A stretch of 64,000 nt of DNA from Ephydatia muelleri (lineage: Eukaryota; Porifera; Demospongiae; Spongillida; Spongillidae): the NCBI GenBank assembly GCA_013339895.1, contig JABACO010000008.1, positions 3,737,490 through 3,801,489 on the forward strand. Reading direction: 5' to 3'. The translations under genes were made by a program, and so were the position numbers. Of this stretch, positions 25,401 through 36,435 are shown in pieces; the first letter of the stretch is position 1, and every line of letters begins with the position of its first letter. The notes under the pieces are model-generated. The model had not been told where the DNA came from and made no database searches. It worked only from the letters and a program-made list of their open reading frames with translations.

Positions 25401-28400
25401 AATATGAAAACCTTGGGTTTTTTAAAGCCTCCCCATGATATGTAGCTGTACTTCTGAACTATCAACGAACAGAGGTATGCCACAAGCAATCACCCCAGCC
25501 ACCTGCTACTGTAACACTGTAGGTCTTGCAAAACATTATATACAGCAATGTTTGTCTCAGTCATGTTACAGTATATGTACCAAACATTCTGCAAGATGTT
25601 TGAGCCAATGCAATGCATTGCAGGAGTGAAAGATTTAAATTCAATCTGTTGATCAAACTGTTTGATTTGTAGATCTTGTTAAATCGTAATTTTTTTTTTG
25701 TAAAAGAGGTATGTATTAAGTTTTGTGATGCTCAACTTACTAAGTGTATTTGATGTACATGTAAGAGTTGATAATGCAATAAACTGAAACCACCAAAAGT
25801 TTCATGTTATAACCCTTTTATCCTAACAGAAAACATAGTAGTACTGGGCAGATCAATAGACACCACATGCGTAATTCAGAACCACAACTAATGGACACAG
25901 ATGGCATCTACATAATCACTACATGCATTCAACATGACTTTAACAAATGTTTCCATGCACATATACACCTCTATGCGAAATGCAACGGACCTAAAAAAAA
26001 AGGTCTTAATCTTTCTACCAGAAGCATATAAGAATCCCATGGCAACAATTTATCCATAGAACTTTATAAAATGCACACAAGAGTCTGTACAGATTGTGAA
26101 GCCATTGTGGTGCATGACATACAGCTGTGAATACACTCTCACCCTTTTTTGCTTGTATTGGCCCAGTCAAACACCTTATGTATGGCCGTCACAGCATCCT
26201 TCCCCAGAGGGGCAATGTCTCCACCTGTCAATACGGCATAATCCATACCAGAGTGTCTCGCTAGACCCTGAAATAAAAATGCAGGTAAAAAAGATACAGT
26301 GAATGCTCTTAATGACCAACTGGACAAACTACTATACTTGTTACTTATCAGATAATTTTCAATGCATGAATGAGGACTTGCGTATATTAAAATACTAAGA
26401 CGAAAAGTTTTCGGAAAAATTGCTAAGCACAAGTTGTACATGTACATTATACAACAAATATTTCCGCACACATTAATTAATTTTACAATCCTTTTTCATT
26501 GCAAATTACCGATATACATGTCAATGTACATGCACAGTACTACATTAAAGATCAATCAATGAGCCACCATGTATACAGCTGCAGGTTTGGCATGTGTCTG
26601 GATCATTGCCTCCCCTACATGTAGTGTGTGCCCCCCCCCCCCCCCACCCCCCAACACACACCAGGAGAGGTGGGGGAACCAGCTGCCCATATCGTGGAAT
26701 TCCAAACCCTCACCAAGGAATGCACTACAATATACAGCTGTACTTGTGGCATCACTACCATGTAGTAAAGTATTGCCTGCAGGGTAGATACATATCTAGT
26801 TCTGATGTACATGTAACTGAGACAGCCTCACTGTTCCATCTGCCCACCAGCAGGACACTGGAATCCTACAACTCTAGTTACCATGGCTACCCTTATTACT
26901 GTCGAGAAGCGTGAATGCCTCTTGGTGGTGCCCAGGCCATCACACATGTGGCTTTCCACGAGGAAGCAAGGTTTAGGAAGATAGAGAGAAGTACATGTAG
27001 CCTGGCATGGTGTATTTGCCTCCATCCAACATACTAGAGTTACATGTATTTTGAATGTCATACAAAAAAACTTCAGTGATCTGGACATACACCATCTCTG
27101 CCAATAACACCACCATCCTTGGGGTGTAGTCATGGGGCCTTAAGCCACACACAGCTAGGGTGCATGGTCAACCACCGCAAGGTTCTGCCGCTCAAATTAC
27201 TCTCCTTGATCTGGCAATGGAGTCCACGATAGAATGAAAACAGAGTACAAGTACATTACACATGCCAATGCACATGTGGTACATGTAGGTACCATGAAAC
27301 AGCTACAAGTACCTCTGCTGATCTTCTCAAAGTGTGTACACTGTACGTGTAAATTACCATAATCTAACTAATGACATGCGCAATGCAGCCTTAATCCAAC
27401 ACACTACTGACAACTTTGGGCAATGCACATCATGTGCGCTGAAATGGTGTCACCACCTACCTTCGCAAACATTGTCTTGCCAGTTCCGGGGGGACCATAC
27501 ATAAGAACGTTTTTGTAAACACCTCCATTGTTTTTGGTGTTGATTGTAGATTTAGAAAGAGAGCGTAGACAATCATCTAAACGTGGCTAAAGATGGAGAT
27601 GTATGTATATCACAGTGAAGTGCACCTTAAATAGAGTACAATACCTCAAGAACAATTCCTGCAAGTGGATCTGAGGATTTTGTAAGTAGCCTTTTCAGCG
27701 ACTGCAGACGAAACAGTACATGTAAATGTACAGTAAATTACGTATTCAGATACATGTATATGAAACAGTGCTACTGTGGTGTAGAAACATGTGCTCTTAA
27801 TTTTGCTATGTTGTTCCTGCTCAAAAGTACCACAAACAATCACACTGATGCATACATAAAAGAAACTTTCTGCTCACCGCAAAGGGATGCCAAATGGTTT
27901 GAGTTGCTGACAGTCTAGATGTTTCTCTGATCAGAGATGGCTTCCCGAGCCTGGCTTCAATAAACCGCCCAGCAACTCCTGTTCCCATTCTGGCTGTGTA
28001 CACACCAATGGCCACCAAGGTGATGCCTGCAGCCTAGAGGAATGCCATACGCATATTAAGGATCACAACTGCTTGAAGAACTGGATCGGTGAAAATACAA
28101 ATACATGCCAGGTGTTTCTGATGGAGCACAGCATTTTTAGCTCAATATATATATGTAACTGGTACCAGCTGTACTGACTAGCTGTACTGACTAGCTGTAC
28201 TGACCAGCTGTACTGACTAGCTGTACTGACTAGCTGTACTGACTAGCTGTACTAACCAGCTGTACTGACTACCTGTACTGACCAGCTGTACTGACCAGCT
28301 ATACTGACCAGCTGTACTGACCAGCTGTACTGACTAGCTGTACTGACTAGCTGTACTGACCAGCTGTACTGACCAGCTATACTGACCAGCTGTACTGACC

Positions 28401-31400
28401 AGCTGTACTGACCAGCTGTACTGACCAGCTGTACTGACCAGCTATACTGACCAGCTGTACTGACTAGCTGTACTGACTAGCTGTACTGACTAGCTGTACT
28501 AACCAGCTGTACTGACTACCTGTACTGACCAGCTGTACTGACCAGCTGTACTGACCAGCTATACTGACCAGCTGTACTGACCAGCTGTACTGACTAGCTG
28601 TACTGACCAGCTGTACTGACCAGCTATACTGACCAGCTGTACTGACCAGCTGTACTGACCAGCTGTACTGACCAGCTATACTGACCAGCTGTACTGACCA
28701 GCTGTACTGACTAGCTGTACTGACCAGCTGTACTGACTAGCTGACCAGCTGACCAGCTGTACTGACCAGCTATACTGACTAGCTCTGACTAGTTGAATAG
28801 TGGTGATGCATAAGATCAAACCGTTAATAACTGTACTCTGACATTAAATTGAAATTATGTGCAACTTTTCAAGATGAACAAAAGGTAATAACTTCATGTA
28901 ATTTTACATTACTTGTGAGAACTTGAATACGCTCATCACAAACCAGTTACTTATTCAATTTCAATGGTAAGCTATTACAAATGGGTTTTCAAAATTTGAT
29001 AGGTTGGTTTGAAGTTTATTATGGATCAGCAAAGAATGTTCCTTTACTTGGATCTTACATTTATTAAACCATGAGATTTACATGCCACTACAGTCTACTT
29101 CACATCTATTGCTCCATACTTATTTAATCAAGTAGTCTACATGTGTGCACAGTGTTGATTTAATAAACAGTCTACATGTGATGTGCTGTAGTGTCAACAT
29201 ACTGCGGCCGAGATCTTGTCCCAATCAGTAATGAAGCTGTTGATACCTTGTCCAATAAGCACTCCTCCTGCTCTGCAGACACAGAACAGAGACACTTCAA
29301 ATGGTCTTACTCTACACACAATGAAATATATTCCCTTGACTATGTACATAATAAAATGTCTAGATTACATGTGCAATTACTGTATAAACACTGCACATAC
29401 GCCCTCCATGTACATGTATAGACCTACTGATGAAAATATGGCACTGTATGTACTGCATTGAAATGGCTGCTATGTACTAAATGCCCTGTTGATCATGAAC
29501 TCAATTCAATTCAAATAGAGTGCTCATGAATAATTAATGAGATACAGTTAAAAAAATGACGAAATCACATGTATTAAATCTTATCCTTAGGTGCCTGTCA
29601 CTGGCATATGATATACTGTGTTGCCACAGGCAACAGATAATGGTTAATTAAAGTTTGCCTATTTTACATGCATGGTTTGTGGGCTATTCTGCCATGGCAT
29701 GCAAATCATCTGATCCCCACTGTGAAGAGAGCTCTAGTGAGTAGAGGCATCTTGTAATGTACACCCCTAGGCCCTCCAACTCAATGTACCACACCCCTAG
29801 GCCCTCCATCTCAATGCACCACATCCCTAGGCCCTCCAACTCAATGTACCACATCCCTAGGCCCTCCAACTCAATGTACCACATCCCTAGGCCCTCCATC
29901 TCAATGTACCACACCCCTAGGCCCTCCAACTCAATGCACCACACCCCTAGGCCCTCCAACTCAATGCACCACACCCCTAGGCCCTCCAACTCAATGCACC
30001 ACATTCCTAGGCCCTCCAACTCAATGCACCACACCCCTCGGCCCTCCAACTCAATGCACCCCAGCCTCTCGGTGCTTGCAAGATACTCTATTCTCAAGTA
30101 CACTCAGAATCATAGAGTTGTGTCTCAACATACCACTTTGGATCCAAGTATTAATTTAAAAGGGTTAAACACGCTATTATTATTCAGTAACGTAGGCGAC
30201 ATGGCTGTACAGTACATTCAAACCTAAGCAAACTGCCCACAGTCCAAGACAGCAGCAATGACAGAAAGCAGGCAAGACTTGGCACTGGTGTAAATGTAAT
30301 TTAGTTCCCTCATTGATTTGTCCTAACCTAACTGCTCAGTTGAGATGTTTAGTTGCCCTAACCAGTTGGCTGTGACACTCCACCTACAATCCTTTGTGGC
30401 ACTCAATCTCTGATTCGTATTATATATATAAATATTGATGAGAACATCATGTGAAGTAAAATGAGAAATATATGAGATCGTTTCCGCGAAAAGGGACCTC
30501 ACGCCTACGTTATAAATTTCCAGCACGCACAAAAGAAATGCAATGCTTGCATTGAAATGAATGGCTGATTAAAATTCAGAGCCTTACAACTCAGATTCTC
30601 CGATTCTCAGTGCATAAGAAGCAATGTGTAGAGGAGACTTCTAGAATATCAAAAAAATTGAAATCTTGAAAAAAACATGCATTAGGTACCTTTTCGCAGA
30701 AACGATATATAGTATGTTTTAAGTAGTTGAGCACATATATTGTAGACAAAAGATTAGACTGCTAACACAATACCCTAAGGCCATCTGAAGTGGTTGTCTC
30801 ACTTGATGCTTTCAAGAACAGTTGTTCTTTGCTCTGCAGCCTTCAAGCGTATCTGCTCCAATGCAAGATCTTGATTTTCACGTTCCATACGAGTTCTGAA
30901 AGTGAAGTGGTATGCAATAATGCTAGCCCATGCACAATATATATAACAGTACCCACATGGACACACACTGTACATACATATGTACAAACACAACACAAAC
31001 ATACAGATATATGAAACAAAATGAAATGACCACATAAATTTCGTCCAATCAGTAATCCTTGTCCTTGTAACCAAACAACAATTTGCCATTGTCCGTTTAC
31101 TTGATTAATACACGGTTTGTTGATACAGTTTTTAAAGAACATATAACAAAAAGGGTTAACACAGATATAGAGATCCAATGTACCACATTAGCTGTACGGA
31201 GACATTAGCAGCAAGGTGCACACATGTGTCAAGCTACAGAGCTGTTGGTAACAGCGACAATGGCATAAACATATTACAGTATTACAATACAGAGCAGGTA
31301 CATTTGACAACTTAGTTCAACCAAGTACTGGCCAAGGTGCCAAACAGACCAATGGAAATACTCACTTTCCTTTTATCTCCATCTCCAGCCTGGCAATCTC

Positions 31401-34143
31401 ATTCTTGTGCCTCAGCTCTGCCTCATACTCAATAGTACCTGCAATGATAAATGATTCAAGAATTTGCACAGTACATCAGATCAACCTTCAAAGCAACACA
31501 TACTATACACTACTCTGACACTGTGCTGTATGTAATGGCAAGCACCTGTGGTCATTGGTGGACAAAGGCAAGGCCATTCTGTGTTTACAATAACAGTGTA
31601 GGGTAGACCTGGAAACCTATAACCTGATGAATATACTTATACTGTGACCCCTTGCCACACCATCTCTGCCTCCTCCCCACACCATCTCTGCCTCCTCCCC
31701 ACACCATCTCTGCCTCCTCCCCACACAATCTCTACCTCCTCCCCACACCATCTCTGCCTCCTCCCCAAACCACCTCTGCCTCCTCCCATACCATCCTGCC
31801 TCCTCCCCACACCATTTCTACCTCCTCCCCACACCATCTCTGCCTCCTCACCACACCATCTCTGTCTACCATCTTTACCTCCTTCCCACGACATACTTTC
31901 ATCAGTGAACCTAAACTTTGGTATTCCCGAAAAGCACTGCCAGGAACACACTAGATGGCCAACAAACCTCTTCTCATGGCTTCCTGCTTCTGCACAGAGT
32001 CCTCCTGCTTCCTCAGGTTCTCCTCCTGCATTTGCCGCTGGAGGAGGGAAAGGTGAGGAGCTGCTGTGAGTGCATGCATGTCCTATGCCACACCCCTCGT
32101 CCTATGCCACACCCCTCGTCCTATGCCACACCCCTTGTCCTATGCCACACCCCTCGTACTATACACACATATTCTCTGGTGTTCATTAATATCTACAGTA
32201 CATGTATGTGCAGAAATAATTAAATGCAAGGTGAAATTTGTCAAAACTAAACTGTGTAGCTTCCAAAAGCGCTACTATTCACTGTTAGACACCAGCTCTG
32301 GCCAGAACATTGCATGGAGTGAGTGCAGGATGTGGTTGGAAGTGTAGGTGCACAAGTACAGAGATTTCCATACCTGTTGTGCCAGCTGATCATCGTAACG
32401 TCTCCTTGCCAACTGGTCTTGCTGCTGAGCTCTCTGTGAAGGCAAACAGAATTAAAACATCTTACATGTAGATTTTCAAAGGTCCCATCATTCATCTACA
32501 TTTAGGGTTACATGCTTGCAAGCAACACCAGTTACACTGTACAATCAGAACCACAGGGTATACAACCATAAAATGATATAACTAACACTAAATTCAGATG
32601 TCTCAATAATATGACATGACGGATCACTCGTACAAATGATTGCATGTTCCAAGTATTAGAGCGTACAATTGAAAATGACGGTGTTCAGCTTTGTTGTGAC
32701 AATTACACTGTAGCTTGAGCAGTACTCTCTTGCATAACAAAATGCTTGGTATGTAATAGTCAAATTGACTGCCTACAATGCAATTCTCGGCTCAATTTCT
32801 TGCATTTTTAAAGGCAGCATCACTGCTAATAGTCACATGATCATGCTCCATGCCTTGCCTGAATGCAATAGAAGACAATGCCTACTGGCTTGTTGATGAA
32901 ACAAAAATGCTTGTACCAACACCAGAGCCCAAACAAGACACATAGTTAACCAACACAAGCACAAATACATGTATGTCTATCACAACACAGAGATTGTACA
33001 ATGCCCCCCCCCCCCCCCCCCCCCCCAAACATCAGACATGTCCACTACAGTGGATTAATGAATCAAAGTTCACCACATCCCATTTAGAAAGCACCATGTT
33101 CTAAATTGATCCCTTTTCAGCTCATTGAAGAGGTAAGACAACATTTATCTATACATTAAACAACTACACCCGGAAGGTCAGCTGGGGTTTTAAATGTGAC
33201 CTTTCTAGCATGGCAACTCCCAACACAAACTAGTAACAGTACTTACCTGTTGATGGTGCTGTGTCTCTGCTGCTAGTGTCTTCCTCTTCTCTTCTTGCTC
33301 CGTTCTGATGCGCTCAGCTTCAGCGTTTGCAATAGCAGCTTCATATTGCTACACAACAGAGAGAAAAGGCACATCAGAAACAGTACTTGTAAGTGTGAAT
33401 ACATGTGCTGTAGGTACCATATTCAAATGTGCCTATAGGGAAGGCTCCACTTCACTCTCCTGACAGTAGCATTTGTTTTACCCTTCACCACAGCCATTTG
33501 CAGCCCAAAATGTGTGCAGGCATGATAGCCAACGTACAGTGTTAAATCAAACTCCAGTACCACAAACTTCAGATACATGTAATGTGAGCAGATGGAAGCT
33601 AAAGGCACTCTGTGAGCAAAATGAGGTAGCCATGAGGTGGAATAATGGAAGCCATGAGGTGGGATAATAATGGGAGAGACACACTCCGTAGCATCCCTTT
33701 GTCACTGCGTCAGGCACATGATGCAGTGTGCAGCTACCTCAGAAAGCACCCAACTCCATTTAATGCATAATCTACCAACACGATCCCCCAGTGACATTGC
33801 GTAACACTAGAGGAGAGGTACCTTAATCACTTCCTGGTGCTTTACTTGCTCTGTACGCTCCTGCAACTGTGCCAGATCTAGAGCTGATTTCGCATGTGCT
33901 GCCGAGAGTGTTGAGGGACGGTTCAGTTGAGGTTCGGGCAAAACGTGCGGCGTGGTCTAACTTACGGGACTTGTCCAATTCACGCGCTGCTTTGGCCGCT
34001 CTCTCGAGACCCGTGGGGTCAAAGCCCATCCACTTCTTGCCTTCTTCGGACACGGGTGGAGGTGCTTCCTCGCTCGGGGTATCAGGCGGAGGAGGCTCCT
34101 GATATTGCTTTCTTCTAAACGACGTGAAGTCGAACCAAGACAT
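22472..34143 (-). CDS. ATAD3: ATAD3, mitochondrial AAA+ ATPase
   Basis: ATAD3 is an inner-membrane AAA+ protein of mitochondria that affects nucleoid organisation, cristae and cholesterol handling. The ATG at 34143 gives MSWFDF, as in animal ATAD3, followed by the conserved [19 protein letters not shown]. Exons then follow the family order: two coiled-coil exons (33966-34143, 33822-33898), further coiled coil near 33290-33350, 32375-32430, 31965-32040 and 31378-31440, [17 protein letters not shown] (30799-30890), FITDWDK (near 29210), [20 protein letters not shown] (near 28000), Walker A GPPGTGKT (near 27490), [18 protein letters not shown] (near 26230), Walker [14 protein letters not shown] (near 25270), [11 protein letters not shown] (near 25160), [16 protein letters not shown] (near 24330), [14 protein letters not shown] (near 23320) and the last exon [10 protein letters not shown], ending in TGA/TAG at 22472. 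All catalytic motifs are intact. The introns carry minisatellites and foldback elements. Confidence 0.95.
23998..24185. repeat. ~35-bp tandem repeat
   Basis: The unit starting TGATGCATGTCCTACCCCTC and ending CATATGTGTAG is repeated about five times, nearly identical. It lies in an ATAD3 intron, and its right end runs up to the coding exon near 24190. Confidence 0.9.
24485..24787. mobile_element. Foldback element with ~105-bp inverted arms
   Basis: The left arm (from ATTGTGGTATTGTGAGGAAT, 24485 to about 24590) is the imperfect reverse complement of the right arm (about 24680-24787). Shared blocks include GCGTTTCC, AACAACTT and TTTTCCTCTGAA. There is no coding capacity. It is a MITE-like insertion in an ATAD3 intron. 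Confidence 0.85.
26627..26651. repeat. Poly-C tract
   Basis: Low-complexity C run in an ATAD3 intron. Confidence 0.9.
28165..28790. repeat. 13-bp minisatellite array
   Basis: About 47 copies of AGCTGTACTGACC or AGCTGTACTGACT. Variants alternate C/T at the last base, with a few AGCTATACTGACC units. Blocks of several variant units recur (for example ATACTGACC every few units), which suggests multi-unit duplications. The AGCT and GTAC palindromes fall at fixed spacing. It lies in an ATAD3 intron. Confidence 0.97.
29757..30063. repeat. 30-bp minisatellite, open on both strands
   Basis: About ten units of exactly 30 bp, with the core ACACCCCTAGGCCCTCCAAC followed by TCAATGCACC. The CCTAGG site is invariant in all but the last unit. 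The length is a multiple of 3, so long frames exist on both strands (29757-30227 plus; 30103-29684 minus). It is intronic in ATAD3, and neither frame is supported as coding. Confidence 0.95.
30477..30706 (-). mobile_element. MITE family A, copy 3 (best preserved ends)
   Basis: 230 bp with about 27-bp terminal inverted repeats. The left end is ATCGTTTCCGCGAAAAGGGA; the right end read on the other strand is ATCGTTTCTGCGAAAAGGTA. The interior matches the copies at 7475-7697 and 35328-35552 in inverted orientation. It lies in an ATAD3 intron. Confidence 0.85.
31655..31885. repeat. 22-bp CT-rich minisatellite
   Basis: The unit ACCATCTCTGCCTCCTCCCC plus AC is repeated about ten times with drift. 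It is a polypyrimidine tract on the plus strand, in an ATAD3 intron. Long open frames on both strands are artefacts. Confidence 0.95.
32080..32160. repeat. 19-bp tandem repeat
   Basis: The unit CCTATGCCACACCCCTCGT is repeated about four times, in an ATAD3 intron just beside a coding exon (31965-32040). Confidence 0.93.
33003..33026. repeat. Poly-C tract
   Basis: An uninterrupted run of about 24 C in an ATAD3 intron. Confidence 0.95.
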
Positions 34144-34479
34144 TCTGCAAACACGTGTGCTACTAAAAATTGTTTGCGGAACACGCGTAATGCCCTAAAA
34201 ATAGGATTTGAATTTCTAATTACTGTTCAGTTTACATGTGTCATTATAAGCAAGGGGACCCATCCTGTGTTGGACCCCCTTGGTCTTTTGCTGCACTTGA
34301 TATCACAGTGACTTCTCTTGTCATCCTGTGAATTGTGTCCAATGGACCGAATTGGGATGAACTTGTGTTCCCTTAATAGTGTGTATTCATCTTTAGCTAT
34401 TAATTGTGACATTAATAAATATACCTATTAACGAACTAGTCTAAATTAATTTGATTTTATAACTAATCACAAATAGACA

Positions 34480-35200
34480 TAAGTTACACACAAAAAGTCC
34501 TCCGTCTGCTCTGAGTCCAAAGAACCCACAACAGATCCAGCTGTACAGCTACTGAGAGCCTTTGAAGGAGGAAGGGGTATGCACTGTTCTCTCCAGAAGC
34601 CAATTTAGGCGATGACCAAGATCTAGAGTCTTTGTGCCAAACACACCAGAAGACTCTATGGCTATAGGTGTGAAGATATGGCCAGGGCCCAAGTGTGCAT
34701 ACTTTAGTTGTTTTTTGCACTCTGCTTGGTTGGCTACTGCCCCTAGGCCTGCTTCTGCAATAGTTGCATAAGATGGAGGAGCATATGTGTCAGGGCATGT
34801 GGCATCCCAAACAAGGAGTTGTCCGAATTAATAAATATATTAATACTCAAACACAAGTAGAATACTTTCACTGACTACATACACATACACTAAGTACAAC
34901 TAAACTACTAATAGCAAGTTAGGAGGGTGGAAGCTCCCTGGCCAGGATGGCTCTAGCAATGGACCGAACCAGGACCACATTCAACCGGCCATAAATTTCA
35001 GCCACAACTACTGCCTTGGGGGAGGACTGGTGAATGGCTAGGAAGGATGCCAGCCTGGAGAAGGTATCATGTGCCTGCTTGCCCCAATTGCCATAAGTCT
35101 CCACTGCCAATGGGATGCAGGACCAGCCCAACTCTTGGCACTTGGGCCCATTGGAGTGGAGCTTGCGGGTCTCTGCTGCCAGGGCTGTGAGAAACAACAA
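34480..35200 (-). pseudogene. Retroelement ORF 3' fragments (two pieces)
   Basis: Two minus-strand fragments resemble the C-terminal end of a reverse-transcriptase ORF widespread in marine invertebrate genomes. One (35200-34919) contains CIPLAVETYGNWGKQAHDTF and LNVVLVRSIARAILAREL. The other (about 34720-34490) contains FTPIAIESSGVFGTKTLDLG and breaks at a stop. The shared pattern is a P(L/I)A(V/I)E(T/S) motif, then G, then an amphipathic helix. Both are truncated, with no catalytic YxDD region visible. These are remnants of non-LTR-type elements. The assignment is from recalled family resemblance. Confidence 0.6.
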
Positions 35201-35327
35201 AAATCACTGCATATTGAATATGACTTTTATTATATTTCATTCAGATAAATTCAAACTATTCAAGATTAAGTAACCACTCAGTTCAAGGAATGATTAAAAC
35301 TGACAGTTAATAATACTTCCTTTACTT

Positions 35328-35552
35328 ATTGCATGTTTTTTCAAGACTTCACATGTTTGATAATCTAGAAGTCTGAAATGTCCTCTACACATTGTTTCAT
35401 ACGCACTGAGAATCCGAATATCTGTCATGGAGTTGCAAAGGCTCTGAATTTAATTAGCCATACGTATGCAAGCGTTACATTTCTATAGCGCGTACTGGAA
35501 ATTTTATCAGAGATAATATGTTGTATGCGTTTGGTTCCATTTCGCCGAAAAC
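35328..35552 (+). mobile_element. MITE family A, copy 2
   Basis: Same interior as copies 7475-7697 and 30477-30706 (TAGAAGTCTGAAATGTCCTC, then GAGAATCCGAATATCTGTCA). Ends are TTGCATGTTTTTTCAAG and GTATGCGTTTGG, with a worn left terminal repeat. Confidence 0.75.
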
Positions 35553-36435
35553 TATCCCAATTATAATATCAGATAATTAATTTTCTTTCTATATGAACTG
35601 GTTACTATCATGACCAACATCTATTATATCGACTTTCCTCATTGAGGGATACCCTGTAAAGTGGCTCACTCGTGAAATTCCACAAAATGTAGTGTTCAGA
35701 ATGCAGTCAGATCTATACATGTATGTACCAGTTTGTCGTTTTCCAGCACTGTAGAAGGTACATATGTAATTGGTGTGTATGGTAAGTGAAGGCCGAGACC
35801 ACAGTGAAGTTGAGTGAAAGTGTTGTACATACAGTATATATAACAGTTTGCAATAAACCTTTAGAATTGTCTATAAACTACATAGGACGAGGTATGCTGT
35901 TATGGCCTTCAGCTTCACAGCCTCTAGGTCCCTTTTACTAGTCATTGATATGACCCTGGCAATCTCCATTCCTTGTAAAATGGATCTTTAACCAGACATA
36001 TCCTTGATGCCTGAAGACAGACAGCTTTTAGTCATGATGTTGTTGGAGTACCATCTGACCCTAATACATGAATGTCATCAGGGTTACAGTGTTCATAATG
36101 AGGCCAAATGGAACACACTCTCAACTCACAGTACTTACAGGAACTTCTATAACTATTTTCTCCAATAACTAAATTTTAATAAATGAAAAGCAGGAAGCAC
36201 ATAAAACACATAACATTTATCAATTCTGCTGGGTGAGCAGGCAGATCAATGGCAAAGACAAGTGTGGAGCATGGTATGACAGTATGATGATCTAAAGCTA
36301 CACAGACACATAATGGAGCTTCATACTTGCAGTACTGGTAAGAAAACTAACTTGAATTGCATTAGGGATAACATAACAGGGCCAAATATGTGTACATCTA
36401 GGACAGCAATATGTTTGGAGTACATATGCTATTCA

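Noticed and set aside
28165..28790. CRISPR-like array
   Set aside because: Continuous 13-bp tandem units with no unique spacers, inside an animal gene intron.
29684..30227. Repeat-protein ORFs on both strands
   Set aside because: Explained by a 30-bp minisatellite in an ATAD3 intron; its length is a multiple of 3, which keeps any frame open.
31637..32069. Pro/Ser-rich and Gly-rich ORFs
   Set aside because: CT-rich minisatellite translated on both strands; real ATAD3 coding sequence here is only the exon at 31965-32040.
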